Assembly (NCBI RefSeq): GCF_007489285.1
Contig: NZ_VLIY01000011.1
Span: forward strand, 148,479 to 212,478
Direction: 5' to 3'
Length of the DNA: 64,000 nucleotides
Source of the DNA: Skermania sp. ID1734
GTDB taxonomy: Bacteria > Actinomycetota > Actinomycetes > Mycobacteriales > Mycobacteriaceae
Position 1 is the stretch's first letter; each line of letters starts with the position of its first letter. The notes below the pieces were generated by a model, which saw only the letters and a program-made list of their open reading frames with translations, was not told the DNA's origin and made no database searches. Shown in pieces: positions 49,804 to 58,486 of the stretch. The position numbers were made by a program, and so were the translations under genes.

Positions 49804-50112
49804 GTGACAGCCACGGCGGAGGAAGATGTGTTGTGTGCGGCTGACATCGAACTCGACCTCCTGTCCTCCTCCGATGCGGAGGCGCCAGTGAGTGCAGCCG
49901 ACAACGACCCGGTGATCACGGTGCTTCGGGGCAACCCCACTGACGAGGACGTCGCCGTGCTGGCCGTGGTTTTCGCGGCCGCCTCCGGGGCGGCAGCGGA
50001 CACCGTCGTGGAAAAACCGCGCGATAACTGGGGTGAGCCGAGTTTGCTGCATCGGGGGATCACGCCGTTCACGCCGTACGTCTACGGATATCTGTCCAGC
50101 CTGCGGGACTGA
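49804..50112 (+). CDS. accE5: Acyl-CoA carboxylase epsilon subunit AccE5
   Basis: 102-residue accessory subunit that stabilises the AccA3-AccD5 complex. The C-terminal half (TVLRGNPTDEDVAVLAVVF and a short basic/aromatic end) is the conserved epsilon region; the N-terminus is variable. GTG start with GGAAGGA upstream. It lies between accD5 and maf, as in M. tuberculosis Rv3281. Confidence 0.88.
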   Translation: MTATAEEDVLCAADIELDLLSSSDAEAPVSAADNDPVITVLRGNPTDEDVAVLAVVFAAASGAAADTVVEKPRDNWGEPSLLHRGITPFTPYVYGYLSSLRD

Positions 50113-50120
50113 CCGCTTAC

Positions 50121-50813
50121 ATGACCCGGCTTGTTCTCGCGTCGGCCTCGCCGGCGCGGCGCGCGGTGCTGCAGTCTGCGGGAATCACGCCGCTCGTGCG
50201 CGTTTCGCACGTCGATGAGGACGCCGTAGCCGCCGCGCTGCCAACCGACTCGGCCCCGGAAACCGTGGTGATCGAGTTGGCCCGCGCCAAGGCCCGCACG
50301 GTGGCCTCGGAGCTGACCGCGGATACCGAGCGGGTGTGTCTGCTCAACGGGGACGGCGGCGAGCAGGACGACTTCCTCGGTGCCGCCGGTCTGGACTGCG
50401 TGATAGTGGGATGCGATTCGATGCTGCTGATCGACGGCGTTCTGCACGGCAAGCCGGGCAGCACCGACGTGGCCCGGGCGCGCTGGCAAGCCATGGCCGG
50501 CCGCAGCGGGGACCTGCTCACCGGTCATTGCGTGATCCGCGTCGACGATGGCCGGATCGCGGCCACCGCGACCGGTTGCAGCACCACGACCGTGCATTTC
50601 GCCGAGCCGCGAGACGCCGACCTCGACGCCTATTTGGCTACGGGTGAGCCGCTGCAGGTGGCGGGCGCATTCACCCTCGACGGCCTCGGCGGGTGGTTCG
50701 TGGACCGCATCGAGGGCGACCCTTCGAGCGTGATAGGTATCGGTCTGCCGCTGCTGCGCCGTCTGCTCGACGATGTTGGGCTCGGCGTCCACCAGCTGTG
50801 GCGCGCGGGCTGA
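50121..50813 (+). CDS. maf: Maf-like nucleoside triphosphate pyrophosphatase
   Basis: 230 residues. Maf signature SASPARR at the N-terminus, VGCDSM and GKPGS with conserved Asp/Lys, and a TGHCVIRV end. Hydrolyses dTTP/UTP-type or modified nucleotides to prevent misincorporation; the exact substrate class is unclear. An insert at about residues 66-93 (AD-ERVCLLNGDGG) is longer than in typical Maf. Starts 8 bases after accE5. Homologue Rv3282. Confidence 0.9.
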   Translation: MTRLVLASASPARRAVLQSAGITPLVRVSHVDEDAVAAALPTDSAPETVVIELARAKARTVASELTADTERVCLLNGDGGEQDDFLGAAGLDCVIVGCDSMLLIDGVLHGKPGSTDVARARWQAMAGRSGDLLTGHCVIRVDDGRIAATATGCSTTTVHFAEPRDADLDAYLATGEPLQVAGAFTLDGLGGWFVDRIEGDPSSVIGIGLPLLRRLLDDVGLGVHQLWRAG

Positions 50814-50817
50814 CCGA

Positions 50818-51525
50818 TCAGGTGTGCGCCAGTTGCGCGCGCACGCGCGCGACAGCCGGCGACAATGCCTCTTCCGGCTTGGTTGACGCTGCGGCAAGGC
50901 TGAGCCGGGCGATGCACACTCCCGGCTCGATAAAGGGCAGCAGTGTGGCATTGACCGCTCCCGGGCTGCTGCTGCGGTCGAGCACTTCGCGCATCAGGCC
51001 CAGGTGGACACCGCAGACCACTTCCGAGTGTGTGCGCGCGAGATCCTTGAGCGGGCACGCGGTGATGCGGATGGTCGCTGTACCGGGTGTGTCCTGGTCC
51101 TGCGCGGCACGGTCGGGCGCAAAACCGAGGTCGGCGAGGCGGCGGGTGGCGATGTCCTTGGCGTCTTCGAGGGTGGAGATGGTGGCGTCACCGTCGTCGA
51201 CCTTGGCCGCCCATGCGCGCCCGGCCGTGACTGCCGCCTCGAGGCGCCGCTTGGGGTCGGCGCCGAGTTGATCGGACAGCGCCTGGGCAAGCTCCTGGTA
51301 GCCCGCCGAGCGCTGCACCGCGCTGTATCCGATGCGCGGTCGGCCGCGACCGCGCGGGGGCTGCTGAATCTGCTGCACGAGCGATTCTTTGGTCAGCACG
51401 TCGAGATGGAAGCGCACCGTGGTGACGTGTTGACCGGTCTCGCGGGCCAGTTGATGCGCGTCGAGCGGTTCACTCGCCCGGCGCAGGATGGCGAGCAATC
51501 GTCGCCGCGGCCAAGAGTCCGACAT
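50818..51525 (-). CDS. SufR-like helix-turn-helix regulator, possible Fe-S sensor
   Basis: 235 residues. N-terminal winged-helix (QLARETGQHVTTVRFHLDVLTKESLV, about 25-50) with a basic, Pro/Arg-rich wing. The C-terminal domain has Cys157 (ACPLKDLA), Cys171 (VVCGVHLGLM) and Cys204 (GVCIARL), resembling the Cys-containing sensor domain of SufR-type ArsR/DeoR regulators that bind an iron-sulfur cluster. ATG start at 51525 preceded by a weak site. It is convergent with maf. Targets unknown; iron-sulfur role inferred. Confidence 0.7.
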   Translation of the reverse strand: MSDSWPRRRLLAILRRASEPLDAHQLARETGQHVTTVRFHLDVLTKESLVQQIQQPPRGRGRPRIGYSAVQRSAGYQELAQALSDQLGADPKRRLEAAVTAGRAWAAKVDDGDATISTLEDAKDIATRRLADLGFAPDRAAQDQDTPGTATIRITACPLKDLARTHSEVVCGVHLGLMREVLDRSSSPGAVNATLLPFIEPGVCIARLSLAAASTKPEEALSPAVARVRAQLAHT

Positions 51526-51629
51526 CCTGCACCCCTTGCATTGTGTTGCCGTTTAGCGTTGCCCGGTTACCGGCGTCGTCCAGGCTAATACCAGAAAACC
51601 ATTACGACACTATTGCCCAATACGGGAGT

Positions 51630-52046
51630 TTATTCGCCGTTTGTCGTGGCGGGCACCGCGCGATAACGCTGTTCGTAGGCGCGGCGCTCATCCGCCTGGC
51701 GGGCATGGTTGCGCTCGTCCACCAGATTCGGGTCAAAACCGTGCAGCGCCAACTGATGTCGGCGCCAGACCTTGTTCAGCGCGATCGAGAAATACACGAA
51801 GGGAATAAGAATCGGCACAGTCATTTTTGTGTGCACATACAGCGTCGTCGGCAGCAGCCACATCGGCGCCAGCAACAGAATGCAGGGAATGCTCCACCGC
51901 ACGATCATTCGCCAGGCGGCACCCGGGCCGGTGAGGTCGCGGCGCACCCACGCCCGCATCGAATTCGGCAATCGCTTGCCGTACCAGTACGGAACGGACT
52001 GCAGCAGCGTGGGTTTAGCACGCCCGGCCGTAATTGGATTGGTCAT
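51630..52046 (-). CDS. DUF5313 small membrane protein
   Basis: 138 residues with two hydrophobic segments (about 47-65 and 74-92; WSIPCILLLAPMWLLP and VPILIPFVYFSIAL). C-terminal region basic/acidic, likely cytoplasmic. The ATG overlaps the MarR stop (ATGA), so it is coupled to the OhrR-like regulator. Member of a mycobacterial-type family of unknown role. Confidence 0.78.
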   Translation of the reverse strand: MTNPITAGRAKPTLLQSVPYWYGKRLPNSMRAWVRRDLTGPGAAWRMIVRWSIPCILLLAPMWLLPTTLYVHTKMTVPILIPFVYFSIALNKVWRRHQLALHGFDPNLVDERNHARQADERRAYEQRYRAVPATTNGE

Positions 52047-52513
52047 TGTGCGTTCCTTCCCTGTGCTGCGCGCGCCGCTTCGTTGATCCGGATGAGCACG
52101 GCGTGCAGTTCTTCGACGTCGGCCCAACTGACGCCGAGTCGCTCGACAACGGTCGGGGGTATATCGAGGGCGCGTTCCCGCAGCGCCGCTCCGGCGGGCG
52201 TCAATTCGATGACGAGATTGCGCTCGTCCGAGGGACTGCGCCGGCGGGTGATGTAGCCCGACGATTCGAGCCGTTTGAGCAGCGGCGACAACGTGGGGGA
52301 ATCCAATTGAATCGCCTCCCCGATCGCCTTGACCGACATCGGCGCCTGCTCCCAGAGCGCGAGCATCACCAGATACTGCGGATGCGTCAGTCCCAACGGT
52401 TCCAAAATCGGCCGGTAGACGGAAAGGACCGACCTGTTCGCGACGGCGAGCGCGAAGCAGACCTGCCGTTCCAGCGCGAGCGGATCCGCGACGGCCGGTG
52501 CTGTTGCGGTCAT
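52043..52513 (-). CDS. OhrR-like MarR family regulator
   Basis: 156 residues. A winged-helix core (TLSPLLKRLESSGYITRRRSPSDERN) follows an N-terminal helix with Cys19 (ERQVCFALAVANR), which aligns with the peroxide-sensing Cys of OhrR. The Tyr-bearing block LGLTHPQYLVML also matches OhrR. Start at ATG 52511-52513 with GAGGAGG. No ohr gene is beside it; the partner is DUF5313. The upstream intergenic region, shared with sseA, has a 7-bp dyad (52545-52566). Confidence 0.88.
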   Translation of the reverse strand: MTATAPAVADPLALERQVCFALAVANRSVLSVYRPILEPLGLTHPQYLVMLALWEQAPMSVKAIGEAIQLDSPTLSPLLKRLESSGYITRRRSPSDERNLVIELTPAGAALRERALDIPPTVVERLGVSWADVEELHAVLIRINEAARAAQGRNAQ

Positions 52514-52544
52514 TGCCAACCTCCTCGGGAATTGAGCATACATG

Positions 52545-52566
52545 AATAGTTTGCGCGTTAACTATT
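52545..52566. promoter_or_regulatory. Inverted repeat between the OhrR-like gene and sseA
   Basis: AATAGTT-N8-AACTATT at 52545-52566 is a perfect 7-bp inverted repeat in the divergent gap, 32 bases upstream of the regulator ATG and 113 bases upstream of the sseA start. Size and symmetry fit a MarR/OhrR operator, so the protein may autoregulate and may also control sseA. Confidence 0.5.
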
Positions 52567-52678
52567 ACTGCGTGAATCACTGCGGGTGATCTCGGCAACT
52601 CCCGATGCGCGTCGGCGCGGCACCGTCAGCCCGCCTATCATCGAGTGCTGCACGCCTCACCAGTGGAGGGAGCTCCTC

Positions 52679-53563
52679 TTGCCAGTCGCGCCCGATCCGA
52701 ATCCGGGTTTCGCCAGCTTTTCCAACCCCCGACGCCTCGTCACCACCGAGTGGCTGTCGGCGCACCTCGGCGATCCCGGGGTCAAGATTGTCGAGTCGGA
52801 CGAAGATGTCCTGCTCTACGACGTCGGCCACATCCCGGGCGCGGTGAAAATCGACTGGCACGTCGATCTCAACGACCCGGTCACCCGCGACTACATCAAC
52901 GGCGAGCAGTTCGCTGATCTGATGCGCCGCAAGGGGATTCGCCGCGACGACACAGTGGTGATCTACGGCGACAAGAGCAACTGGTGGGCCGCCTACGCGC
53001 TGTGGGTGTTCACCCTGTTCGGTCACGACGACGTGCGGTTGCTCGACGGCGGCCGCGACGCCTGGTTCAGCGAGGACCGCGAAACCAGCTTCGACGTGCC
53101 CAATCCGGCGCCGACCGACTACCCCGTCGTCGCCCGCGACGACAGCAAGATTCGCGCTTTCAAGGACGATGTACTGGCGGAACTGGGCCAGACACCGCTG
53201 GTGGACGTCCGCTCACCACAGGAGTACACCGGCGAGCGCACGCACATGCCCGACTACCCGGAAGAAGGGGCACTGCGCGGCGGACATATCCCGACGGCGG
53301 TCAGCATCCCGTGGGCCCGCGCTGCCGCCTCCGACGGACGCTTCCGCTCGCGGACCGAACTCGAGGAGATCTACCGCGACTTCGATCCCGACGGCAAGGT
53401 AATCGCCTACTGCCGGATCGGCGAGCGGTCCAGCCACACCTGGTTCGTGCTGACCTACCTGCTTGGCTTCAGCAACGTCCGCAACTACGACGGCTCCTGG
53501 ACCGAGTGGGGCAACGCCGTCCGGGTGCCGATCGCCAAGGGTGAAGAGCCAGGTTCGGTGTGA
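52679..53563 (+). CDS. sseA: Thiosulfate sulfurtransferase (rhodanese) SseA
   Basis: 294-residue two-domain rhodanese transferring sulfur from thiosulfate. Catalytic Cys245 in YCRIGERS of the second domain; the first domain has Ser100 instead of Cys (YGDKSNWW), so it is non-catalytic. TTG start at 52679 with GGAGGGAG upstream, chosen by comparison with M. tuberculosis SseA (Rv3283). The following sufE is joined by a GTGA overlap. Related to sulfur transfer and redox defence. Confidence 0.93.
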   Translation: MPVAPDPNPGFASFSNPRRLVTTEWLSAHLGDPGVKIVESDEDVLLYDVGHIPGAVKIDWHVDLNDPVTRDYINGEQFADLMRRKGIRRDDTVVIYGDKSNWWAAYALWVFTLFGHDDVRLLDGGRDAWFSEDRETSFDVPNPAPTDYPVVARDDSKIRAFKDDVLAELGQTPLVDVRSPQEYTGERTHMPDYPEEGALRGGHIPTAVSIPWARAAASDGRFRSRTELEEIYRDFDPDGKVIAYCRIGERSSHTWFVLTYLLGFSNVRNYDGSWTEWGNAVRVPIAKGEEPGSV

Positions 53564-53973
53564 GCGCACTTCCGGAGGCACTGCAGTCGATCGTCGACGA
53601 TTTCGCTGCCGTCGACGGGCAGGACAAGCTGCAGTTGCTCCTGGAGTTCAGCCGGGAACTGCCGCCGTTGCCGGCGGAGCTCGAAACCGCGGCCATGGAG
53701 CCGGTCCCCGAATGCCAGTCGCCGCTGTTCCTGTCGGTCGATGCGAACGATCGGACCGCCGTGAAGCTGCACTTCAGCGCGCCTCCGGAGGCACCGACCA
53801 CGCGCGGCTTCGCATCGATACTGGCGCAAGGTCTCGACGGGCTCAGCGCCGAGGAGATCCTCGGCGTTCCAGATGACTTCTACACGGCGTTGGGCCTGGC
53901 GGATGCGGTGAGTCCGCTGCGTCTTCGCGGCATGTCCGCAATGCTGACCCGTATCAAGCGACATTTGCGGTAG
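53560..53973 (+). CDS. SufE-like sulfur acceptor protein
   Basis: 137 residues matching the SufE family, with the reactive Cys52 in PECQSPLFL, the site that accepts persulfide sulfur from cysteine desulfurases. Overlaps sseA by GTGA, hence coupled; the pairing suggests it may act with SseA. Homologue Rv3284. Confidence 0.9.
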   Translation: MSALPEALQSIVDDFAAVDGQDKLQLLLEFSRELPPLPAELETAAMEPVPECQSPLFLSVDANDRTAVKLHFSAPPEAPTTRGFASILAQGLDGLSAEEILGVPDDFYTALGLADAVSPLRLRGMSAMLTRIKRHLR

Positions 53974-54090
53974 GGAAATCTACTGGCGGGTAGCCCCATC
54001 CGGTTTTTAGCCGGCTCAACCGCCTGCATACACTCCGAAAGAAACGAGTGCACGGGTAGTACGACCCAGCGCGAACCACAGGAGGCTCGG

Positions 54091-55881
54091 TTGCCCAATC
54101 ACGCCAGCGCGCAGATCACCAAGGTCCTGGTAGCAAACCGCGGCGAAATCGCCGTCCGGGTGATTCGGGCCGCGCGCGACGCCGGTTTAGGCAGTGTCGC
54201 TGTTTACGCGGAACCGGACGCAGATGCGCCGTTCGTACAGCTTGCCGACGAGGCCTTTGCCCTGGGCGGTCAGACGTCGGCCGAGTCTTACCTCGTGTTC
54301 GACAAGATCCTGGACGCCGCCCGCAAGTCCGGCGCTGACGCCATCCACCCCGGTTACGGATTCCTGTCGGAGAACGCCGACTTCGCCCAAGCGGTGCTCG
54401 ACGCGGGCTTGATCTGGATCGGTCCGTCGCCGCAGTCGATTCGCGACCTCGGCGACAAGGTGACCGCACGGCACATCGCCGAGCGCGCCAACGCGCCGAT
54501 GGCCGCCGGCACCAAGGATCCGGTCAAAAACGCCGACGAGGTGGTCGAGTTCGCCAAGAAGTACGGCGTGCCGGTGGCGATCAAGGCCGCGTTCGGCGGT
54601 GGTGGCCGCGGCATGAAGGTCGCGCACAGCATCGAAGAGATCCCGGAACTGTACGAGTCGGCCGTGCGCGAGGCCACCGCAGCGTTCGGCCGCGGCGAAT
54701 GCTTCGTTGAGCAGTATCTGGACAAGGCGCGCCACGTCGAGGCGCAGGTGATCGCGGACATGCATGGCAACGTCGTGGTCGCCGGCACCCGCGACTGTTC
54801 GCTGCAGCGCCGCTTCCAGAAGCTGGTCGAGGAGGCGCCCGCGCCGTTCCTCACCGACGAGCAGCGCCGCAAGATTCACGAGTCCGCCAAGGCGATCTGC
54901 CGCGAGGCCCACTACTACGGCGCCGGCACGGTGGAGTATCTCGTCCAGGGCGACACCGTCTCGTTCCTCGAGGTGAACACCCGCCTGCAGGTCGAGCACC
55001 CCGTCACCGAGGAGACCTCCGGGATCGACCTCGTTCGCCAGCAATTCCGCATCGCCAACGGCGAGGAGCTGTCCATCAAGGAGGACCCGACGCCGCGCGG
55101 GCACTCGATCGAGTTCCGCATCAACGGTGAGGATGCGGGCCGCAACTTCCTCCCCGCGCCTGGCCCGATCACCGTGTACAAGGAGCCGACCGGTCCAGGC
55201 GTGCGCGTCGACTCCGGCGTTGTGCAGGGCAGCGTCATCGGCGGACAGTTCGACTCGATGCTGGCCAAGCTCATCGTCACCGGTGAGAACCGCCAGCAGG
55301 CGCTGGAGCGGGCCCGCCGCGCCCTGGCCGAGTACGAGGTCGAAGGTCTGGCCACGGTCCTCCCGTTCGACCGCATGATCGTCGAGCACCCGGCGTTTAT
55401 CGGTGACGGGACGAAGTTCGACGTTTACACCCGCTGGATCGAAACCGAGTGGGAAAACAACATCGAGCCGTACACCGGCGCCGAGGCTATCGAAGACGGC
55501 GAGGCGACCCCACGCCAGAAGGTGGTCGTCGAGGTCGGCGGCCGTCGGGTCGAGGTGTCGCTTCCGGGCCAGTTCACCGTGGGCACCGCGGCCGTCGGAT
55601 CCAACGGCGCCGTGCGCAAGAAGCCCAAGCCGCGCAAGCGCGGTGGCGCTGGTGGCGGTGCCGCATCGGGCGATGCCGTGACGGCGCCGATGCAGGGCAC
55701 CGTGGTGAAGGTAGCCGTTGAGGAGGGCCAGGAAGTGGCCGCCGGCGACCTGATCGCCGTGCTCGAGGCCATGAAGATGGAGAACCCCGTCAACGCGCAC
55801 AAGGCCGGCATCGTGACCGGGCTCGCGGTGGAGCCGGGTGCCGCGATCACTCAGGGCACCGTGCTCGCCGAGCTGAAGTAA
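54091..55881 (+). CDS. accA3: Biotin carboxylase / biotin carboxyl carrier subunit AccA3
   Basis: 596-residue alpha subunit of acyl-CoA carboxylases. Biotin carboxylase domain ([18 protein letters not shown] start, [24 protein letters not shown]) about 1-450, then a flexible Gly/Lys-rich linker and the biotinyl domain with EAMKMENP, Lys562 being biotinylated. TTG start at 54091 with AGGAGG. Works with AccD5/AccE5 and is biotinylated by BirA, both in this window. Strong terminator follows at 55891-55940. Confidence 0.97.
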   Translation: MPNHASAQITKVLVANRGEIAVRVIRAARDAGLGSVAVYAEPDADAPFVQLADEAFALGGQTSAESYLVFDKILDAARKSGADAIHPGYGFLSENADFAQAVLDAGLIWIGPSPQSIRDLGDKVTARHIAERANAPMAAGTKDPVKNADEVVEFAKKYGVPVAIKAAFGGGGRGMKVAHSIEEIPELYESAVREATAAFGRGECFVEQYLDKARHVEAQVIADMHGNVVVAGTRDCSLQRRFQKLVEEAPAPFLTDEQRRKIHESAKAICREAHYYGAGTVEYLVQGDTVSFLEVNTRLQVEHPVTEETSGIDLVRQQFRIANGEELSIKEDPTPRGHSIEFRINGEDAGRNFLPAPGPITVYKEPTGPGVRVDSGVVQGSVIGGQFDSMLAKLIVTGENRQQALERARRALAEYEVEGLATVLPFDRMIVEHPAFIGDGTKFDVYTRWIETEWENNIEPYTGAEAIEDGEATPRQKVVVEVGGRRVEVSLPGQFTVGTAAVGSNGAVRKKPKPRKRGGAGGGAASGDAVTAPMQGTVVKVAVEEGQEVAAGDLIAVLEAMKMENPVNAHKAGIVTGLAVEPGAAITQGTVLAELK

Positions 55882-55890
55882 CTGCTGATC

Positions 55891-55940
55891 CACCCAACCG
55901 CCCGTCGCGAGTGTCTCGCGGCGGGCGGTTGGGTGTTTTT
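55891..55940 (+). terminator. Intrinsic terminator after accA3
   Basis: A long stem pairs 55891-55910 with 55916-55935, arms CACCCAACCGCCCG and CGGGCGGTTGGGTG, with one G-U pair inside and a five-base loop, followed by TTTTT at 55936-55940. It starts 10 bases after the accA3 stop. It is a textbook rho-independent terminator, rare in this high-GC window. Confidence 0.9.
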
Positions 55941-55998
55941 GTCGGTGCCCGATGCGACGGTGGTTGAATCAACAGATCGACCGCCGAGGGGAGGAATC

Positions 55999-56559
55999 GT
56001 GTCAATGCCGGCGTGGCCCGACCATTTGCTGACCCTCGACGAGTGGGAGCAACTGCCGGAGTATGAGCGGTTCTTGGTGGAGGTGGCCGAGGGGGAGCTC
56101 CGAGTGTCGCCAAGACCGATCGCGTTTCATCAGCGCGCGGTGCACAATCTCGTTCGATCGCTCAATTCGCAACTGCCCCAGACTCTTAACGCATTGGGTG
56201 AGGTGGAACTGCTGTTGCAGGAGCGCCCTTTGACAGTGCGCATACCGGATGTGCTGGTGCTGGCCACCGACGTCGCGGACATGAATCCGGCACGGGTGCG
56301 CGCCGTGGACGTGCACCTTGTGGTGGAAGTGCTTTCCGAAGGTAGCGTGCGTGCCGATCGGGTCACCAAGTTCTCCGAGTACGCAGACGCCGGCATTGCG
56401 CGGTATTGGATCGTCGATCTGGACCGGCCCGCATCGCTTGCCGCCTTCTCCCTCACCGCCGATGGCTACCGGTCCGCCGGCGAGTTCACCGGCACAGCCG
56501 CTCTCGACTGTGCCGGGAACACCGTGACCATCGATCTGGAGGCGCTCACCACACGGTGA
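55999..56559 (+). CDS. Uma2-like PD-(D/E)XK nuclease-fold protein (DUF820)
   Basis: 186 residues. The Uma2 motif set is visible: RIPDVLVL (Asp84), VVEVLSEGS (Glu110), then ADRVTKFSEYADAGI (Lys124) and YWIVDL. Endonuclease-fold family with unclear cellular role. GTG start at 55999 preceded by GGGGAGG; ATG two codons later also possible. Stand-alone gene, no partner toxin or transposase seen. Its end is 16 bases from the convergent monooxygenase end. Confidence 0.8.
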   Translation: MSMPAWPDHLLTLDEWEQLPEYERFLVEVAEGELRVSPRPIAFHQRAVHNLVRSLNSQLPQTLNALGEVELLLQERPLTVRIPDVLVLATDVADMNPARVRAVDVHLVVEVLSEGSVRADRVTKFSEYADAGIARYWIVDLDRPASLAAFSLTADGYRSAGEFTGTAALDCAGNTVTIDLEALTTR

Positions 56560-56575
56560 CCCACCCGGTGCGCCG

Positions 56576-58393
56576 TCAGGACAGGTGGTGCACTTCCTGC
56601 AGCCCGTACACCGGCGTCGGAATCCCCTCGTACCGAGCCTTGAGTTGCAGGGCCAGGTACAGCGAGTAGTGCCGCGACTGGTGCAGATTGCCGCCGTGGA
56701 ACCACAGCCCCTCCTGCTGCGTGGGCTTCCACATGTTGCGTTGCTCGCCCTCCCACGGCCCCGGGTCCTTTGTCGTGTTGGAACCGAGTCCCCAGCACTT
56801 GCCCACCTTGTCAGCGACGTCCTGGCCGATCAGGTCCGCGACCCAGCCGTTCATCGAGCCGTAGCCGGTCGCGTACACCACGAGATCGGCCTCGAGTTCG
56901 GTGCCATCCTCCAGGATCACGCTGTGCTCGGTCAGCTCACGGACGTTGCCGTGCGCGAGCTTGATCTCCCCGCTGGCCACCAGTTCCGAGGCACCGACGT
57001 CGATGTAGTACCCGGACGCGCGGCGCAGGTACTTCATGAACAGACCTGACCCGTCGTCACCCCAATCATGTTGGAAGCCAACCTTTTCTAGCCGCTCGTA
57101 AAAGTCTTTGTCGCGCTCGGCGATGGCCTGGTACACCGGGATCTGGAACTCGTGCATGATCCGGTACGGCAGCGACGCAAAGGTCAGGTCGGCCTTGTGC
57201 GTGGTCATCCCGGACGCGACGGCGCGCTCGGAATACAGATCGCCCAGCCCGATCTCCATCAACGAATCCGACTTCACGATGTGCGTCGAGGACCGCTGCA
57301 CCATCGTCACATCGACGTCGTGCTCCCACAGCGCGGCGCAGATGTCATGCGCGGAGTTGTTCGCGCCGATCACCACGGCCTTCTTGCCCGCGTACTGGTC
57401 GGGGCCGGGGTGCTGGCTGGAGTGGTGCTGGTCGCCGGCGAAGCGGTCCATACCGGGGAACGACGGGATGTTCGGCTTGCCCGACATGCCGGTGGCGAGC
57501 ACCAGTTGCTTCGGCTTGAGCACCACCTCTTCGCCATCGCGGTCGACAACCACGGTCCATTCCTTGACGGACTCGTCGTAGGACGCCGACGTGCAGGTGG
57601 TCTTGCTCCAGTACGGCACCTCCATGACCCGCGTGTACATCTCCAGCCAGTCGCCGATCTTGTCCTTCGGCGCGAACACCGGCCAGTTGTCCGGGAACGG
57701 CAGGTAGGGCAGGTGGTCGTACCAGACCGGGTCGTGCAGGCACAGCGACTTGTACCGCTTGCGCCACTGGTCGCCGGGTCGGTCGTGGCGGTCCAGCACG
57801 ATCGCCGGCACGCCCAGCTGGCGCATCCGGGCGCCCAGCGCGATCCCGCCCTGACCGCCGCCGACGATCACCACATAGGGCTGACGGGTGTACCCGAGCT
57901 CGGCCTCCTCGTTGGCCCGCTCCTCGGACCACGTCACGCGCGCCTTGTCTGCCCCGTGCCGAACGCCCTTGGGCCGCCGCGCCCCCTTGCCTTCCTCGTG
58001 GCCCTTCAGCTCCTGCAGCGTCGTGAGCAGCGTCCAGGCGCCCTCCTCCTTGAGCCGCAGGTGCCCAACGCCGCGTCCCACCGCGGTCTCGAACGCGATC
58101 CAGGCACTGGTCACACCATCGGCCTCGGTGGGTTCCTCGGTGGTGTGGAAGCCGGACGCGTCGATGTCATCCAACCGCTGCGTGAGCATATTTGCCACAC
58201 CCGCTCTGCCTTCTACAGTCTTAAGGTTCCAGGTAAACGCCACCAGATCGCGCCAGTAGCTGTCGGTGGCGAACATTGCTGCCGCGGCCTGCACGTCCCG
58301 CGCGGCCAGGGCCGCCTCGAACTCCGCGAGCCAGGCGTCCACGCGCTGTTGCGGGGACTCGACCCGAGCTGGGTGCTCCAAAGTTGCCGTCAT
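56576..58393 (-). CDS. SnoaL-FMO fusion: flavin-containing monooxygenase-like oxidoreductase
   Basis: 605 residues. N-terminal NTF2/SnoaL-like domain (about 15-130; RVDAWLAEFEAALAARDVQAA) is followed by a NAD(P)/FAD-binding monooxygenase core with GGGQGG at 178-183, a second dinucleotide motif near GANNSAHD, and ATGYGSMNG near the end. Members of this group act as N-, S- or Baeyer-Villiger-type oxygenases; the substrate cannot be told. Start at ATG 58391-58393; the frame is open far upstream but that part overlaps the divergent gene. A GAF-type activator is transcribed divergently. Confidence 0.88.
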   Translation of the reverse strand: MTATLEHPARVESPQQRVDAWLAEFEAALAARDVQAAAAMFATDSYWRDLVAFTWNLKTVEGRAGVANMLTQRLDDIDASGFHTTEEPTEADGVTSAWIAFETAVGRGVGHLRLKEEGAWTLLTTLQELKGHEEGKGARRPKGVRHGADKARVTWSEERANEEAELGYTRQPYVVIVGGGQGGIALGARMRQLGVPAIVLDRHDRPGDQWRKRYKSLCLHDPVWYDHLPYLPFPDNWPVFAPKDKIGDWLEMYTRVMEVPYWSKTTCTSASYDESVKEWTVVVDRDGEEVVLKPKQLVLATGMSGKPNIPSFPGMDRFAGDQHHSSQHPGPDQYAGKKAVVIGANNSAHDICAALWEHDVDVTMVQRSSTHIVKSDSLMEIGLGDLYSERAVASGMTTHKADLTFASLPYRIMHEFQIPVYQAIAERDKDFYERLEKVGFQHDWGDDGSGLFMKYLRRASGYYIDVGASELVASGEIKLAHGNVRELTEHSVILEDGTELEADLVVYATGYGSMNGWVADLIGQDVADKVGKCWGLGSNTTKDPGPWEGEQRNMWKPTQQEGLWFHGGNLHQSRHYSLYLALQLKARYEGIPTPVYGLQEVHHLS

Positions 58394-58411
58394 CGCTTCC
58401 TCACCTCTCCT

Positions 58412-58432
58412 TGTGCTGTGACACAGAGCACA
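58412..58432. promoter_or_regulatory. Near-perfect dyad between the monooxygenase and GAF regulator
   Basis: At 58412-58432 the plus strand reads TGTGCT, then a base, TG, three bases, CA, a base, and AGCACA. Eight of the ten base pairs about the centre match; the outer six on each side are perfect. The site is 19 bases from the monooxygenase start and 54 bases from the regulator start, where a GAF-regulator operator would lie. The TGTGC/GCACA half-site is a common form. Confidence 0.6.
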
Positions 58433-58486
58433 CACCCGCACCCAACGCACCCGACAGGGTTGCATCGGATTGCATATGCTCGGTTC

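Noticed and set aside
54187..55893. 568-codon minus-strand frame opposite accA3
   Set aside because: Antisense shadow of accA3; no motif, and the biotin carboxylase on the plus strand is certain.
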